A stretch of 37,141 nucleotides of DNA, from positions 2,676,917 to 2,714,057 of the forward strand of contig CP070675.1 in the NCBI GenBank assembly GCA_020352215.1, written 5' to 3'. This DNA is from Phycisphaerales bacterium (GTDB lineage: Bacteria > Planctomycetota > Phycisphaerae > Sedimentisphaerales > Anaerobacaceae). The notes under the pieces were generated by a model. It was given only the letters and a program-made list of their open reading frames with translations, ran no database searches and was not told where the DNA came from. This document shows positions 1 through 8,076 of this stretch, piece after piece; position 1 is the first letter of the stretch, and each line of letters starts with the position of its first letter. A program made the translations under genes and the position numbers.

Positions 1-278
1 ATCCCTTCTCGGTAGTCCTGGGACAAAGATAATCCAGATGAGAAAGGCAAGGCGCTGTCCATGAGAGACCAGCATGATACGATTACACCTCCGCCAAACT
101 CGTAGTGTCTTCTTGTGTTTTCAAAGCTTGCCCTGCTCTCTTGTTTATCACCAGTTGTCGTGTCTCCACCTCGTTCTTCGAGTAGTTGGTAATATTTCAA
201 GGTCCGCAGACAAAAGGTGCTGTCTTCCTTTAACACCTTTGTTGCGGCCTCGTAGTCAAGAAATCGTACAATCTTCAT
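1..278 (-). CDS. Partial uncharacterised protein, C-terminus beyond the window
   Basis: An open frame of 92 codons runs from an ATG at 278 to base 1 with no stop, so the gene leaves the window. The visible protein starts MKIVRFLDYEAATKVLKED. It has an FCLRTLKYYQ block at residues 22-31, a GDKQE block at 43-47 and a VIVSCWSL block at 65-72. Blocks of the type 'F.TL.YY...E...GD' followed by 'VSCWS' occur in uncharacterised proteins related to DUF2971. That link is from memory and tentative. No signal peptide or membrane segment is visible, so the protein is probably cytoplasmic. The frame stays open upstream of 278 and no clear ribosome binding site fixes the start. The plus-strand frame over the same bases resembles nothing. 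Confidence 0.6.
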   Translation of the reverse strand, partial: MKIVRFLDYEAATKVLKEDSTFCLRTLKYYQLLEERGGDTTTGDKQESRASFENTRRHYEFGGGVIVSCWSLMDSALPFSSGLSLSQDYREG

Positions 279-397
279 GGCACGCAAGACCCTGGCAATT
301 AGCTCGCCCGTGTCGCATGTGAGCCGTCCGCATGCAGCCACTGGTTTCTATTCATGGATCGTCCTTCATATCTCGCAAGTTGCTCATCCAAAGGTTG

Positions 398-470
398 GTG
401 GGCTACAAGCCCACGCTGCAATTTTATCGTTTTCCGAGTGATATCGCCAGCCATAAATGCGCGGCTGGCG
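398..470. repeat. Pair of REP-like hairpins downstream of the GH5 gene
   Basis: Two perfect inverted repeats lie in the 201-base gap 279-479. Bases 398-414 form a 7-bp stem (GTGGGCT/AGCCCAC) with a 3-base loop. Bases 445-470 form an 8-bp stem (CGCCAGCC/GGCTGGCG) with a 10-base loop. No U-tract follows on either strand, so a simple intrinsic terminator is unlikely. Paired GC-rich palindromes between genes are typical of dispersed REP/RAYT-type elements, and that assignment is inferred. They could also protect the 3' end of the minus-strand GH5 transcript. Nothing else is seen in 279-397. Confidence 0.5.
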
Positions 471-479
471 CCGCTATTG

Positions 480-1595
480 TCACTGTTTCAGGATGTCAGG
501 GGCCTTGGCGCGGAAATATCTTAGCCACCCCATGGTGAGGGCGGCGGCGATATCGGCATCTTCGGCGGCGTACTCGTCGATGGTCTTGCCCCAGTAGAAG
601 CCGATCCAGCCGTCGGCGATCTTGCGCGAGCCGTCGATGAAGAGACCAAGCTCCTCAATACCACAAGATAGTGGGAACAGCTCCTCCACGACGAGGGGCT
701 TGCCGACATCATAAACCGCAAGAGCGGTCAGGGCCTTATCGACTTCGCCTTTCTTGGGGTAGAAGTGAACGCTGGCGAAATCGAGGTTCGCGGCCACCTC
801 CTTCGAGTAGAACAGGGGCTTGGCGCCGGGCCAGGTATGAGCCCACGGTATCACGCCGACCGTTATCATGTGACGGCTGTCGTGCTTTCGGATCGCGGCG
901 GCGAGCTTATCGACCCAGGCCTTGGCGACTCGCTTTGCCGGGCGCCCCGCCGGATCGAGCGTGATGCGCTGCACGAAGAACTTGCCCCCGAACTCGCCCA
1001 ACAGCCACTCGGTCTGCTTCTCGATTCCGCCGGGCGCGATGGGCTCGTTCATAAGGTCGTAGCAGAAGATTGCCGGGCTTTTCGCGCAGGTCTTGGCGAG
1101 CACCTCCCAGAACAGGGCCTGCACGTCCCATCGCTCGGCCTCGCCCATCGTTTCGTACCATTGCGGCACATCCTTCTTGTGGTAGCAGCCAAGACCGGTG
1201 ATGTCGAGGTAGAGGTGAGTTTGCTCGGCCAGCTTTACGAGCCGTGCAAGCTGGTTGAGGGCCACTTCGTTAGGTTCGGCCGGGGCGTTCATGAATTTCG
1301 CAACCTGCAGGTGAATCCGGACGACGTTGGCCCCGAGCGCCTTCATCTCCCTGAAGTCTTCGACAACGGTCGGCCACTCTTGATGCCAGTAGTCCTCTAT
1401 CAGGCGGCCGGAGTCGTCATGGTCGTAGTTGAAGCCCCAGGCGATGAACTTGGCGCCCGATTCGGCACAGACGAAGCCGGTGCCGTCCTCACTCGGCCGG
1501 ATCAACTCAAGCTCGGCTGTAGCTGCTGGCACCAGCAGGCATACTATCGCAAATGTGATGCCGTACATTCTTTTCCCTCTCATGGCGTTTCTCAT
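480..1595 (-). CDS. Secreted GH5-like glycoside hydrolase (cellulase/mannanase superfamily)
   Basis: This is a predicted secreted retaining glycosidase with a GH5-type (beta/alpha)8 barrel, acting on plant or algal beta-glycans. Exact substrate is unknown. A signal peptide covers about residues 1-28 (hydrophobic ITFAIVCLLVPAATA). The signature CYDLMNEP places the acid/base Glu at 184. KPLVVEELF near the C-terminus supplies the nucleophile, most likely Glu305. An HFYP motif at 277-280 fits the usual active-site His/Tyr. At 371 residues it is a single-domain enzyme with no carbohydrate-binding module. The frame opens at 1595, but the third Met (1568) has a better ribosome site (AGAGGG, six bases away) and leaves a compact signal peptide, so either start is possible. 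The gene is divergent from the symporter. Superfamily assignment is firm and the subfamily is not. Confidence 0.82.
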   Translation of the reverse strand: MRNAMRGKRMYGITFAIVCLLVPAATAELELIRPSEDGTGFVCAESGAKFIAWGFNYDHDDSGRLIEDYWHQEWPTVVEDFREMKALGANVVRIHLQVAKFMNAPAEPNEVALNQLARLVKLAEQTHLYLDITGLGCYHKKDVPQWYETMGEAERWDVQALFWEVLAKTCAKSPAIFCYDLMNEPIAPGGIEKQTEWLLGEFGGKFFVQRITLDPAGRPAKRVAKAWVDKLAAAIRKHDSRHMITVGVIPWAHTWPGAKPLFYSKEVAANLDFASVHFYPKKGEVDKALTALAVYDVGKPLVVEELFPLSCGIEELGLFIDGSRKIADGWIGFYWGKTIDEYAAEDADIAAALTMGWLRYFRAKAPDILKQ

Positions 1596-1700
1596 CTGAG
1601 CACCCAGAAAGCGTTTGCCGGGACCACCTCTATACTATCAGATTTAGCCCCGGGGCGGAAATCTCCCCACAAAATTCGACCTTGAGTTCCCGATCGCGGC

Positions 1701-1729
1701 TTCATATAGCAGAGTGGGGCATATATAAT
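1701..1729 (+). promoter_or_regulatory. Sigma70-like promoter for the symporter, possibly leaderless
   Basis: A perfect -10 hexamer TATAAT at 1724-1729 has a weak -35 TTCATA at 1701-1706 with a 17-base spacer. The -10 ends six bases before the ATG at 1736, so transcription would start at or next to that ATG. The ATG has no Shine-Dalgarno sequence, which fits a leaderless mRNA. Confidence 0.5.
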
Positions 1730-1735
1730 GCTGCC

Positions 1736-3238
1736 ATGTCAGATGCGACCCTGGTGACATTTGTCGTCTACTTTGTGCTGCTCCTGGGCATCGGGTTCTA
1801 TTTTTGGCGCAAGTCGGCGAGCATAGAGGACTATCTGCTTGGCGGCCGCGGTATGGGGGCGTGGGTGACGGCGCTTTCGGCGCAGGCGAGCGATATGAGC
1901 GGCTGGCTCCTGATGGGTCTGCCCGGCGCGATCTACGTCGCGGGGATGGCGAATGTGTGGATTGCAGTCGGGCTATTTATCGGCACGGTCCTGAACTGGC
2001 TGCTGGTCTCAGGCCGGCTCCGCATCTATACGCAGAAGACCAATACGATCACGCTGCCGTGTTTTTTCGAGGAGCGATTCGCAGACCCGACGGGCCTGCT
2101 GCGAATCGTATCGGCCATTGTGATTCTCATATTCTTCACGATATATGCATCCAGCGGGCTGGTCGCGGCGGGCAAGCTCTTTGAGTCGACCTTCGGGGTT
2201 TCATACACAACGGCGGTGTTGATCGGCGGAGTGATCATAGTCGCCTACACATTTCTCGGCGGCTTCCTCGCGGTCTGCTGGACCGATTTATTCCAGGGGA
2301 CGCTGATGGTCCTGGCGCTGGTGATTGTGCCGACCGTGGCCTACTTCGATGTTGGGGGGATCGAGACGATTCGCGCCGCTATGGCATCGAAGGTAGAGAG
2401 AGGGCTGATGCAGCAGGGCGGGCCGTCGCTGCTGATGATAATCTCGACGATGGCGTGGGGGCTCGGCTATTTCGGCCAGCCGCATATCCTGGCGCGATTC
2501 ATGAGCGTCAAGTCCGTTGGCAAGCTGTCGGAATCGATGACAATCGCAATCGTATGGGTCTTTGTCTCGCTGACCGGGGCGGTTATCATCGGCTTTATCG
2601 GCATGGGCATGTTCGAGAATCTGAATGTCCCCGACGGCGAGCACGAGAAGGTCTTTATCTATATGATCGGCAAGGTCATGCACCCGTGGCTGGGCGGGAT
2701 AATGTTGGCGGCGATCCTGTCGGCGATAATGTCAACGATAGACTCGCAGCTGCTCGTCTCATCGTCGGCCCTGACGGAGGATTTCTATCAGAAGGCTATA
2801 CGCAAGAAGGTCTCTGAGAGAGAGCTTGTGTGGGTAGGGAGGGGGTGCGTGATTTTAATCTCGCTGGTGGCGCTCTTGTTGGCGCTGCGGCCCGACGATA
2901 CGATACTGGGCATAGTGGCTTACGCGTGGGGTGGGTTCGGCGCGGCCTTCGGGCCTTTAGTGCTCTTTGCACTGTTCTCCCGAAAGACGAGCTGGCAATC
3001 TGCCTTGGCGGGGATGGTGACAGGGACGGTGGTCTTGGTGATATGGAAGCAGGTCGGTTTGAGCAGTCAGCTGTACGAGATCGTCCCCGGCTTTGCTGCA
3101 AATTGCCTGATGATTCTTGTCCTCGACAGGGTCGTCGGGCAAAGCAATAAGAGCGTGCTCGCCGAATATGAAGAGGTGATCGAGAAAGTCGCGGCGGGCA
3201 AATATGGGAGGTTCAGCGATGGGCAAGATAGCGATTGA
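1736..3238 (+). CDS. putP: Sodium:solute symporter, PutP (proline) type
   Basis: This is an inner-membrane Na+-coupled transporter of the SSS family (LeuT fold) that imports a small solute, probably proline. The block ASDMSGWLLMGLPGAIY near residue 50 is almost identical to the E. coli PutP signature in TM2. There are about 13 hydrophobic segments over 500 residues, the normal family size. The frame can be opened at a TTG at 1682, but ATG 1736 begins directly before TM1 (TLVTFVVYFVLLLGIGFYFW), matches family starts and lies just behind a TATAAT box, so it was chosen. The last 20 bases overlap the next gene, indicating translational coupling. The gene context does not identify the solute, and substrate range varies among SSS proteins, so proline is the best guess only. 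Confidence 0.88.
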   Translation: MSDATLVTFVVYFVLLLGIGFYFWRKSASIEDYLLGGRGMGAWVTALSAQASDMSGWLLMGLPGAIYVAGMANVWIAVGLFIGTVLNWLLVSGRLRIYTQKTNTITLPCFFEERFADPTGLLRIVSAIVILIFFTIYASSGLVAAGKLFESTFGVSYTTAVLIGGVIIVAYTFLGGFLAVCWTDLFQGTLMVLALVIVPTVAYFDVGGIETIRAAMASKVERGLMQQGGPSLLMIISTMAWGLGYFGQPHILARFMSVKSVGKLSESMTIAIVWVFVSLTGAVIIGFIGMGMFENLNVPDGEHEKVFIYMIGKVMHPWLGGIMLAAILSAIMSTIDSQLLVSSSALTEDFYQKAIRKKVSERELVWVGRGCVILISLVALLLALRPDDTILGIVAYAWGGFGAAFGPLVLFALFSRKTSWQSALAGMVTGTVVLVIWKQVGLSSQLYEIVPGFAANCLMILVLDRVVGQSNKSVLAEYEEVIEKVAAGKYGRFSDGQDSD

Positions 3239-3821
3239 TGTGGCTCTGTTGCCGGAGGAAGCGATGGCCGAGCGTGTCATTGCGGCCAACGCCGAATTGG
3301 TGGAGCAGTTCGGCGGCGAGATCGTCTTGGACAGAGAGACCTGCCTGCCGCACATCTCCTTGGCGATGGGCAGCATCGATGAACAGGATATCGCGTCGAT
3401 TCAGAGTGTTCTTGAGATAATCGGCGAGAAGTACCCGGTGGGCGAGTTGACGGTCCCCGGCGTGTACGTACATACAAACACGATGGGTGAGACGGTGTCG
3501 CTTTTGGGGGTGGAGAAAACGAGAGACCTTCAGACCCTGCACGAGAAGGTAATGGAGAAATTGAAGCCGTACTGCAAGCATGATGTGACAGAGGGCATGA
3601 TCTACGGCGATGAAGAGGTCGCCGCGACCACTTTGCAATGGATCAAGGACTATGCGGCCAAGGCGAGCTTCGGGAACTTCTTGCCTCACATGACGGTTGG
3701 CTACGGCGAGTTGGAGCAGAGCGGGTCTTTTCCAATTGCGTTCGCCGCCGCAAAACTCGCATTGTGCCACTTGGGAAACCACTGCACGTGCAGAAAAATC
3801 CTGGCCTCGGTCGACCTTTAG
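3219..3821 (+). CDS. 2H phosphoesterase (2'-5' RNA ligase-like) protein
   Basis: This is a cytoplasmic protein of the 2H phosphoesterase / 2'-5' RNA ligase superfamily. These enzymes hydrolyse or form 2',3'-cyclic phosphate or 2'-5' bonds in RNA or small nucleotides. The two diagnostic H-x-(S/T) motifs are present: PHISLAMG (His45) and PHMTVGYG (His157). They are about 112 residues apart, as expected for the two-lobed fold. Length is 200 residues, normal for the family. ATG 3219 was preferred over ATG 3204 because GGGAGG lies seven bases upstream of it. The gene overlaps the 3' end of the symporter gene by 20 bases, so both are probably made from one mRNA. The substrate is unknown and there is no obvious functional link to the symporter. 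Confidence 0.75.
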   Translation: MGKIAIDVALLPEEAMAERVIAANAELVEQFGGEIVLDRETCLPHISLAMGSIDEQDIASIQSVLEIIGEKYPVGELTVPGVYVHTNTMGETVSLLGVEKTRDLQTLHEKVMEKLKPYCKHDVTEGMIYGDEEVAATTLQWIKDYAAKASFGNFLPHMTVGYGELEQSGSFPIAFAAAKLALCHLGNHCTCRKILASVDL

Positions 3822-3865
3822 AGTGCCGCCAAGCCATTTTCTGCCATTCTGCCCATCGATAATTC

Positions 3866-3894
3866 TTGTCTTGCATAAGGGGTGTGGCTATAAT
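3866..3894 (+). promoter_or_regulatory. Sigma70-like promoter for the PEP-CTERM gene
   Basis: A -35 TTGTCT at 3866-3871 and a consensus -10 TATAAT at 3889-3894 are separated by exactly 17 bases. The predicted transcript start near 3901 gives a leader of about 40 bases that carries the AGGAGG ribosome site of the following gene. Confidence 0.6.
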
Positions 3895-3940
3895 ATGCGC
3901 GGGATTACGTGAGATAGATGCTCAATAGGAGGGCTGGGCA

Positions 3941-4621
3941 ATGGTAAGAGGATTCATCATTACCGCAGCGGTAGTCGTAGGCATATCGTCTGTCGGCGTG
4001 CGTCCTACCCATGCAAAGCTGGTCACCATAGCTGTTACCGGTGAGGTGACAAGTGTGTGGGATGATTTTGATCGACTGGAAGGTAAAATCAATGTCGGCG
4101 ATATGATAACGGGGGTTTATGTCTACGACTCATCAACACCGGACTCATTCCCGGAAGACCCAGTTCATGGGCGTTATGAATACTATGCTCCCCCATGCGG
4201 CATTATGTTGACGGTCGGTGGATTTGTGTTCATGACCGATCCCGATAATGTCCGATTTGTTGTCATCATAAAGGACGATTTTCCTGATCCTCGGGAAACG
4301 TCTTACGACGGTTATTCCGTGGCAAGCTATAACAACCTTCCGCTTTCCAACGGGGCCGAGGTCGGGGATATCTCTCTTGGCGCCAAGGGTAGTACCGATA
4401 TCTTCACGACTGACGCACTTCCCGCGACCGCTCCAGATTTGGACGCAGGTTGGCACGAGGGAGGAATGGGTATCCGGATATATGGGGGGAGCCGGGGGGG
4501 CTCTTCCGTAGGAGCCTTCTCCATAGGAGGCTATGTGACCTCGGCGACTGTGATTCCTGAACCAGGGACGTTCATATTGTTCGCGTTAGGCAGCCTGGCG
4601 CTGTTGAAAACTCGTAGTTGA
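3941..4621 (+). CDS. PEP-CTERM sorting-domain protein, exported, unknown function
   Basis: This is a 226-residue exported protein. An N-terminal signal peptide (MVRGFIITAAVVVGISSVGV) is followed by a beta-rich body. The C-terminus has the tripartite PEP-CTERM signal: VIPEPGTF, a short hydrophobic stretch (ILFALGSLALL) and a basic end KTRS. Such proteins are cut and anchored by the exosortase system and are usually extracellular or EPS-associated. No exosortase gene is in the window. The body has the pattern of short PEP-CTERM proteins with a VTGEVTSVWDDFDRLEGKI-type opening strand and has no catalytic motif I recognise. The start is well supported by AGGAGG about nine bases upstream and by its own promoter. 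It is convergent with the nucleoside-hydrolase-like gene, with only 35 bases between them. Confidence 0.8.
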   Translation: MVRGFIITAAVVVGISSVGVRPTHAKLVTIAVTGEVTSVWDDFDRLEGKINVGDMITGVYVYDSSTPDSFPEDPVHGRYEYYAPPCGIMLTVGGFVFMTDPDNVRFVVIIKDDFPDPRETSYDGYSVASYNNLPLSNGAEVGDISLGAKGSTDIFTTDALPATAPDLDAGWHEGGMGIRIYGGSRGGSSVGAFSIGGYVTSATVIPEPGTFILFALGSLALLKTRS

Positions 4622-4656
4622 CCGGGGCGCAGTGGCGCGAGAGAGCGGCCCTGATA

Positions 4657-6645
4657 CTAACGTACGGGGGTACCAATGAGGCGGCGTTTGTTGCCCTTCA
4701 TTGTGTTGAAGATGTCGAGCTTCATCGCCTCTTGATCGATCTGGCGAATCACGCGGACGTTGGTGGGGCGTTCGGTCTTGGACCAGCGATAGCCATCATC
4801 CGGACCCGCCACTGTCACCGGTTCGGTCTCTTTGATCCAGCCGAGGTTCAGTCGCCGGCTGATTATCGCCGACAGGCAAGAGGGATCGAAAAGCGGCTTG
4901 CTCCTTGCGGGTACGATCTTCCTCAAGTATTGGCCGAGGGGATTGTCGGCGTAGAGATCGGCCTCAGTGCGCTTGTCGATCCGCACGCGTGCGCCGACGG
5001 GGGCGGGCATAATCCACGTTTCGAGCGGGCTCTGCGTGACGACATACATCGACCATGGGTCGTTGTTGCCGTTGAACTCGTTGATGATTTCATTGTTTGA
5101 GCCGCCCAGCCACATGATGCGGACTCTGTCTCTTAGGTCGAGGCCCTCGGCCTGGGCTTGAAGGATGGCCGAGGCGGTATTTGTTCCAGGTCCCACCGGT
5201 ACGACCCAAACCCGATTGCTCGGCGAGGCCCCGCGGGCGGCTGCGAGGATCGCGTCACTGGCCTGCGAAATGATGGGCATTGTATCAGACCATTTCCGGC
5301 TGGCCGAGATATCGAGCCTCTTGTTTGCCCCGCGGAACACGAACGGCTTTCGGTGGGCGGGCAGGCCGCTGCGTTCGGACAGGCCGATGATGTTCAGTAT
5401 CTCAGCGTAGTTGATGGGCTCCTGCCCGCCGCCGTGATGGATACTGTTGACGCCCAGGATGTCGAGCTCGCTGAAGAGGCCGTAGCCGAGATAGTGCTGA
5501 TCGTCCTGCTCATTCTTCTGGTCGGTGTCCAATACTACCTGCGGCAGGTGAAGCGTGTCCTCGGTATGTGCACGAACGATAGCCAGGCAGTCGTCGCTGT
5601 ACGTGCCATCCGAGACCGAGAGCTTGACTTTATAGATTCCGGGTTCGGAGAATATGTGATCGACTACGTTGCCGCGAGTGGTTTTGCCGTCGCCGAAGTC
5701 CCAGTCGTAGCTGGTGACATCGCCAATCGAACCATCGGCGAAGAGGCGGACCGGCTTGCCGGCCATCACCGGGGCCATAAGCGGTTGTATCCGCGCTTCG
5801 ACGGGAGGTGAGACGGTGACGTCTCTTCGAACACTTGCAGTATGTCTTCCATCGGAGAAGGTCAGCATGACTCTGTAGGTGCCTGGCTGGCCGTAGGTGT
5901 GCGAGACTTCTTTGCCGGCGGCGTTGTGGCCGTCGCCAAAATCCCATTCCCACGTGCTGATATTGCCCCGAAGAGTCTGCCCCTCGAATTGTGCCGACTC
6001 GCCGGCGCGGATGGGTGGCCGCGGCATGCCCGGCCTGGCGTCGATGGGGAGGAGCTTCGCCACTATCCACGAGACACCCTTTTCGCCGCGGAAGTGTATG
6101 CTCTTGATCGGCGTCTTGTCGTCCTTACTGAATACACTGACGCGAATCGCATCGAAACGAACAGCTGTTGTGCCGGGGCCTCCCCAGGTATAGCGCCCTC
6201 TGTCATACCAGCCGTCTATGCCCTGAGCATAAATGGTCCACCGGCCACGCTGGCGCAATTCTATCTTCCATGCGGTATTGGGTTGTGGTTGGTTTGGGTA
6301 GACCCCGCTGAGAACGATCAGATTGGCTTCGACGGGTCTTGGCCATTCCGCCATCCACCAGACGGGCTTGTGCTCGGCGACGACGCCTAGGTCCTGACCG
6401 AAGCCAACACCGTATTCGTGCCACTGCGAGGACTTGACAAAATCGGCGCGCTGAAGGTCGTAGATCATGTGATCGGGCCCGCCGCGAAGGCCCTTCTTGT
6501 AGGATTCGAGGTTACCCGATACCTTCGCGCCGACAAGGAGATTCTGAGCGGACTCTGGTATGTCAACAGGCGTGGCGGCCGCGATTAACCGGCCACAGAG
6601 AACCGGTGTCAGGAGCAGTGCAGACAATATGTTGATAGGCTTCAT
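4657..6645 (-). CDS. Secreted PKD-domain protein with nucleoside-hydrolase-like C-terminal domain
   Basis: This is a 662-residue exported protein. Residues 1-24 are a signal peptide. Residues 25-200 form a beta-rich module with many Trp residues, probably discoidin-like or carbohydrate-binding. Two PKD domains follow, each with WDFGDG (234-239 and 315-320), at about 205-280 and 283-358. The C-terminal domain from about 368 resembles the inosine/uridine-preferring nucleoside hydrolase fold: VVLDTDQKNEQDDQ keeps the D-x-D...N..DD metal-site pattern (Asp373, Asp375, Asn378, Asp381/382). The block EFNGNNDPWSMY resembles the DUF1593/Sde182 group of nucleoside-hydrolase-like proteins in polysaccharide degraders. 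True nucleosidase activity is unproven, and a role with extracellular glycans is likelier. The start has GGAGG seven bases upstream. Confidence 0.75.
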   Translation of the reverse strand: MKPINILSALLLTPVLCGRLIAAATPVDIPESAQNLLVGAKVSGNLESYKKGLRGGPDHMIYDLQRADFVKSSQWHEYGVGFGQDLGVVAEHKPVWWMAEWPRPVEANLIVLSGVYPNQPQPNTAWKIELRQRGRWTIYAQGIDGWYDRGRYTWGGPGTTAVRFDAIRVSVFSKDDKTPIKSIHFRGEKGVSWIVAKLLPIDARPGMPRPPIRAGESAQFEGQTLRGNISTWEWDFGDGHNAAGKEVSHTYGQPGTYRVMLTFSDGRHTASVRRDVTVSPPVEARIQPLMAPVMAGKPVRLFADGSIGDVTSYDWDFGDGKTTRGNVVDHIFSEPGIYKVKLSVSDGTYSDDCLAIVRAHTEDTLHLPQVVLDTDQKNEQDDQHYLGYGLFSELDILGVNSIHHGGGQEPINYAEILNIIGLSERSGLPAHRKPFVFRGANKRLDISASRKWSDTMPIISQASDAILAAARGASPSNRVWVVPVGPGTNTASAILQAQAEGLDLRDRVRIMWLGGSNNEIINEFNGNNDPWSMYVVTQSPLETWIMPAPVGARVRIDKRTEADLYADNPLGQYLRKIVPARSKPLFDPSCLSAIISRRLNLGWIKETEPVTVAGPDDGYRWSKTERPTNVRVIRQIDQEAMKLDIFNTMKGNKRRLIGTPVR

Positions 6646-6731
6646 GTCGGCGCCTCCATTGGGCAGCAGTACGCCTATGCCGGCGCGGTATCCTGATATT
6701 CATCCAGAACATCTGTGACTGGGTTGTCCAT

Positions 6732-6759
6732 AGGATACATGATTTGCGGAGCAAGTAAA
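6732..6759 (-). promoter_or_regulatory. Weak sigma70-like promoter for the PKD/nucleoside-hydrolase-like gene
   Basis: Read on the minus strand, TTTACT (6754-6759) and TATCCT (6732-6737) are 16 bases apart, upstream of the gene starting at 6645. Both hexamers are imperfect, so this is tentative. Confidence 0.32.
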
Positions 6760-6819
6760 GCTGAAACCGAGGTTTTCCAGCGGGACTTTTCGCTCGGTGC
6801 GGCCTGCAGCAATTAGTGG

Positions 6820-6871
6820 GTCGGCGTCGAAGGGCGCCGGCTGAGGCGGGGCCATAGCTCACTGAGCTATG
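6820..6871 (-). other. Double hairpin at the end of the secretion operon
   Basis: Bases 6853-6871 form a perfect 8-bp stem (CATAGCTC/GAGCTATG, 3-base loop) that includes the gspF stop codon. Bases 6820-6841 form a 7-bp GC-rich stem (one G-U pair) with an 8-base loop. No U-run follows on the minus strand. The position, at the end of a 17-gene same-strand cluster and before a new promoter, suggests mRNA 3'-end formation or Rho-type termination. This is inference. Confidence 0.35.
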
Positions 6872-8064
6872 ACAGAGGATATTCTGAAGACGGGCAGCAG
6901 AAGCGCAATCGCGATGGTGCCGATGATGGTGCCGAGGATGGTAATCATGAGGGGCTCTATCATCGCCATGACGCTGCGGATAGAGGCTTCGAGTTTCTTC
7001 TCATAAAAGACAGATACCTTATCACAAACCTCGCCGAGCTTGCCGCTCTTTTCACCCGCACGGAGCATTTGGACAATTCCCGGTGCGATCAGCTCGGCCC
7101 CCGGCGTGATGCGTATTGACTCGGACAACTGGTAACCGTCGCGGATTTTCTCGTCGACGCCGGCCCAAAGCTGCTGAAAGTAGTAGTTGTCGCACGCACC
7201 CTGAATTACTCTTATCGAATCCAGCAAGCTGACACCGGTGTTGATCATCGTTGCCATTATACGCATGCTGCGGGCGACGACCGTATCAATGAACATCGTA
7301 CCGACAACAGGTGTGCGAATCTTCATGAGGTCGATCACACGTGGACCCATTGCCGTCTTGGACCAGTAATACAACGCGGCTGACACCAGTATCGCTATTG
7401 TCACCACGATTGTCGCCACCTCAAAATTGCCAAGTAACCCGCTGACTGCTACGAGCATCCGGGTGAGCTTTGGCAGGGCGGCCCCTCTGGCTTCATAAAT
7501 GCGCATGAATCTTGGCAGCACGAAGAACATCAATGTCCCGGTGGCGGCCACGGCCATAAGGGCCATTATGAACGGGTAGGTGAGTGCCCCTTTGATGCGT
7601 TTGCGTGTTTCGGATTCGAAATTCAAATAGCCGCTGAGCACCGTGAGCATTTCAGCCATCTTGCCGGATGCCTCAGAGGCGTTGACCATGCTGATGAACA
7701 TCGGGCTGAAGACCCTGGGGTATTCCCCCAGTGCTCTTGAGAACGGGTCACCGCCCTTGACCTTATCGGAGACATCCATGATGACATCTCGGAACACATC
7801 TCGCTCGGCCTGTCCTGCAATTGCGTCGAGGGCGTCGCTGAGGACGACTCCACTATCGAGCATTACAGCCAATTCGGTTGTGAACAGTATCAGTTCTGCG
7901 TGTTTTGCTTTCACGTTACGCAGTCGATCCAATGATTTGGCGTTTGGCAGGCCCTGTGGTGGTTGAAGGGGACTACTCAGTACAAAATCGTCCGAGCGTC
8001 CGGCCGTGTGGCTTGATACTTGTCCAGGTTTTATCGCTGAAGTAGTCATTTGCCAGTGTGTCAT
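6859..8064 (-). CDS. gspF: Type II secretion/type IV pilus inner-membrane platform protein GspF/PilC-like
   Basis: This is the polytopic inner-membrane core of the secretion or pilus platform, which couples the cytoplasmic ATPase to pseudopilin assembly. The duplicated T2SSF domain is clear. Repeat one (about 57-181) has SGVVLSDAL and ASEASGKM. Repeat two (about 260-393) has TGVSLLDSI and AGEKSGKLGE. Membrane segments lie at about 163-184, 215-233 and 370-393. The length of 401 matches the family. The N-terminal 50 residues are polar and unlike the usual GspF start. The start may be ATG 8064 or ATG 8049, and neither has a strong ribosome site. It follows gspE by 12 bases, the usual E-F order, and is the last gene of the cluster. 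Confidence 0.93.
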   Translation of the reverse strand: MTHWQMTTSAIKPGQVSSHTAGRSDDFVLSSPLQPPQGLPNAKSLDRLRNVKAKHAELILFTTELAVMLDSGVVLSDALDAIAGQAERDVFRDVIMDVSDKVKGGDPFSRALGEYPRVFSPMFISMVNASEASGKMAEMLTVLSGYLNFESETRKRIKGALTYPFIMALMAVAATGTLMFFVLPRFMRIYEARGAALPKLTRMLVAVSGLLGNFEVATIVVTIAILVSAALYYWSKTAMGPRVIDLMKIRTPVVGTMFIDTVVARSMRIMATMINTGVSLLDSIRVIQGACDNYYFQQLWAGVDEKIRDGYQLSESIRITPGAELIAPGIVQMLRAGEKSGKLGEVCDKVSVFYEKKLEASIRSVMAMIEPLMITILGTIIGTIAIALLLPVFRISSVIAQ

Positions 8065-8076
8065 GTACCGCTTTTC

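Noticed and set aside
765..1685. 306-codon open frame on the plus strand
   Set aside because: It lies antisense to the GH5 gene, has no recognisable domain and comes from the codon bias of the real gene.
4618..5811. Plus-strand open frames over the nucleoside-hydrolase-like gene
   Set aside because: They are antisense shadows without domains, and the minus-strand gene has a signal peptide, PKD motifs and a ribosome site.
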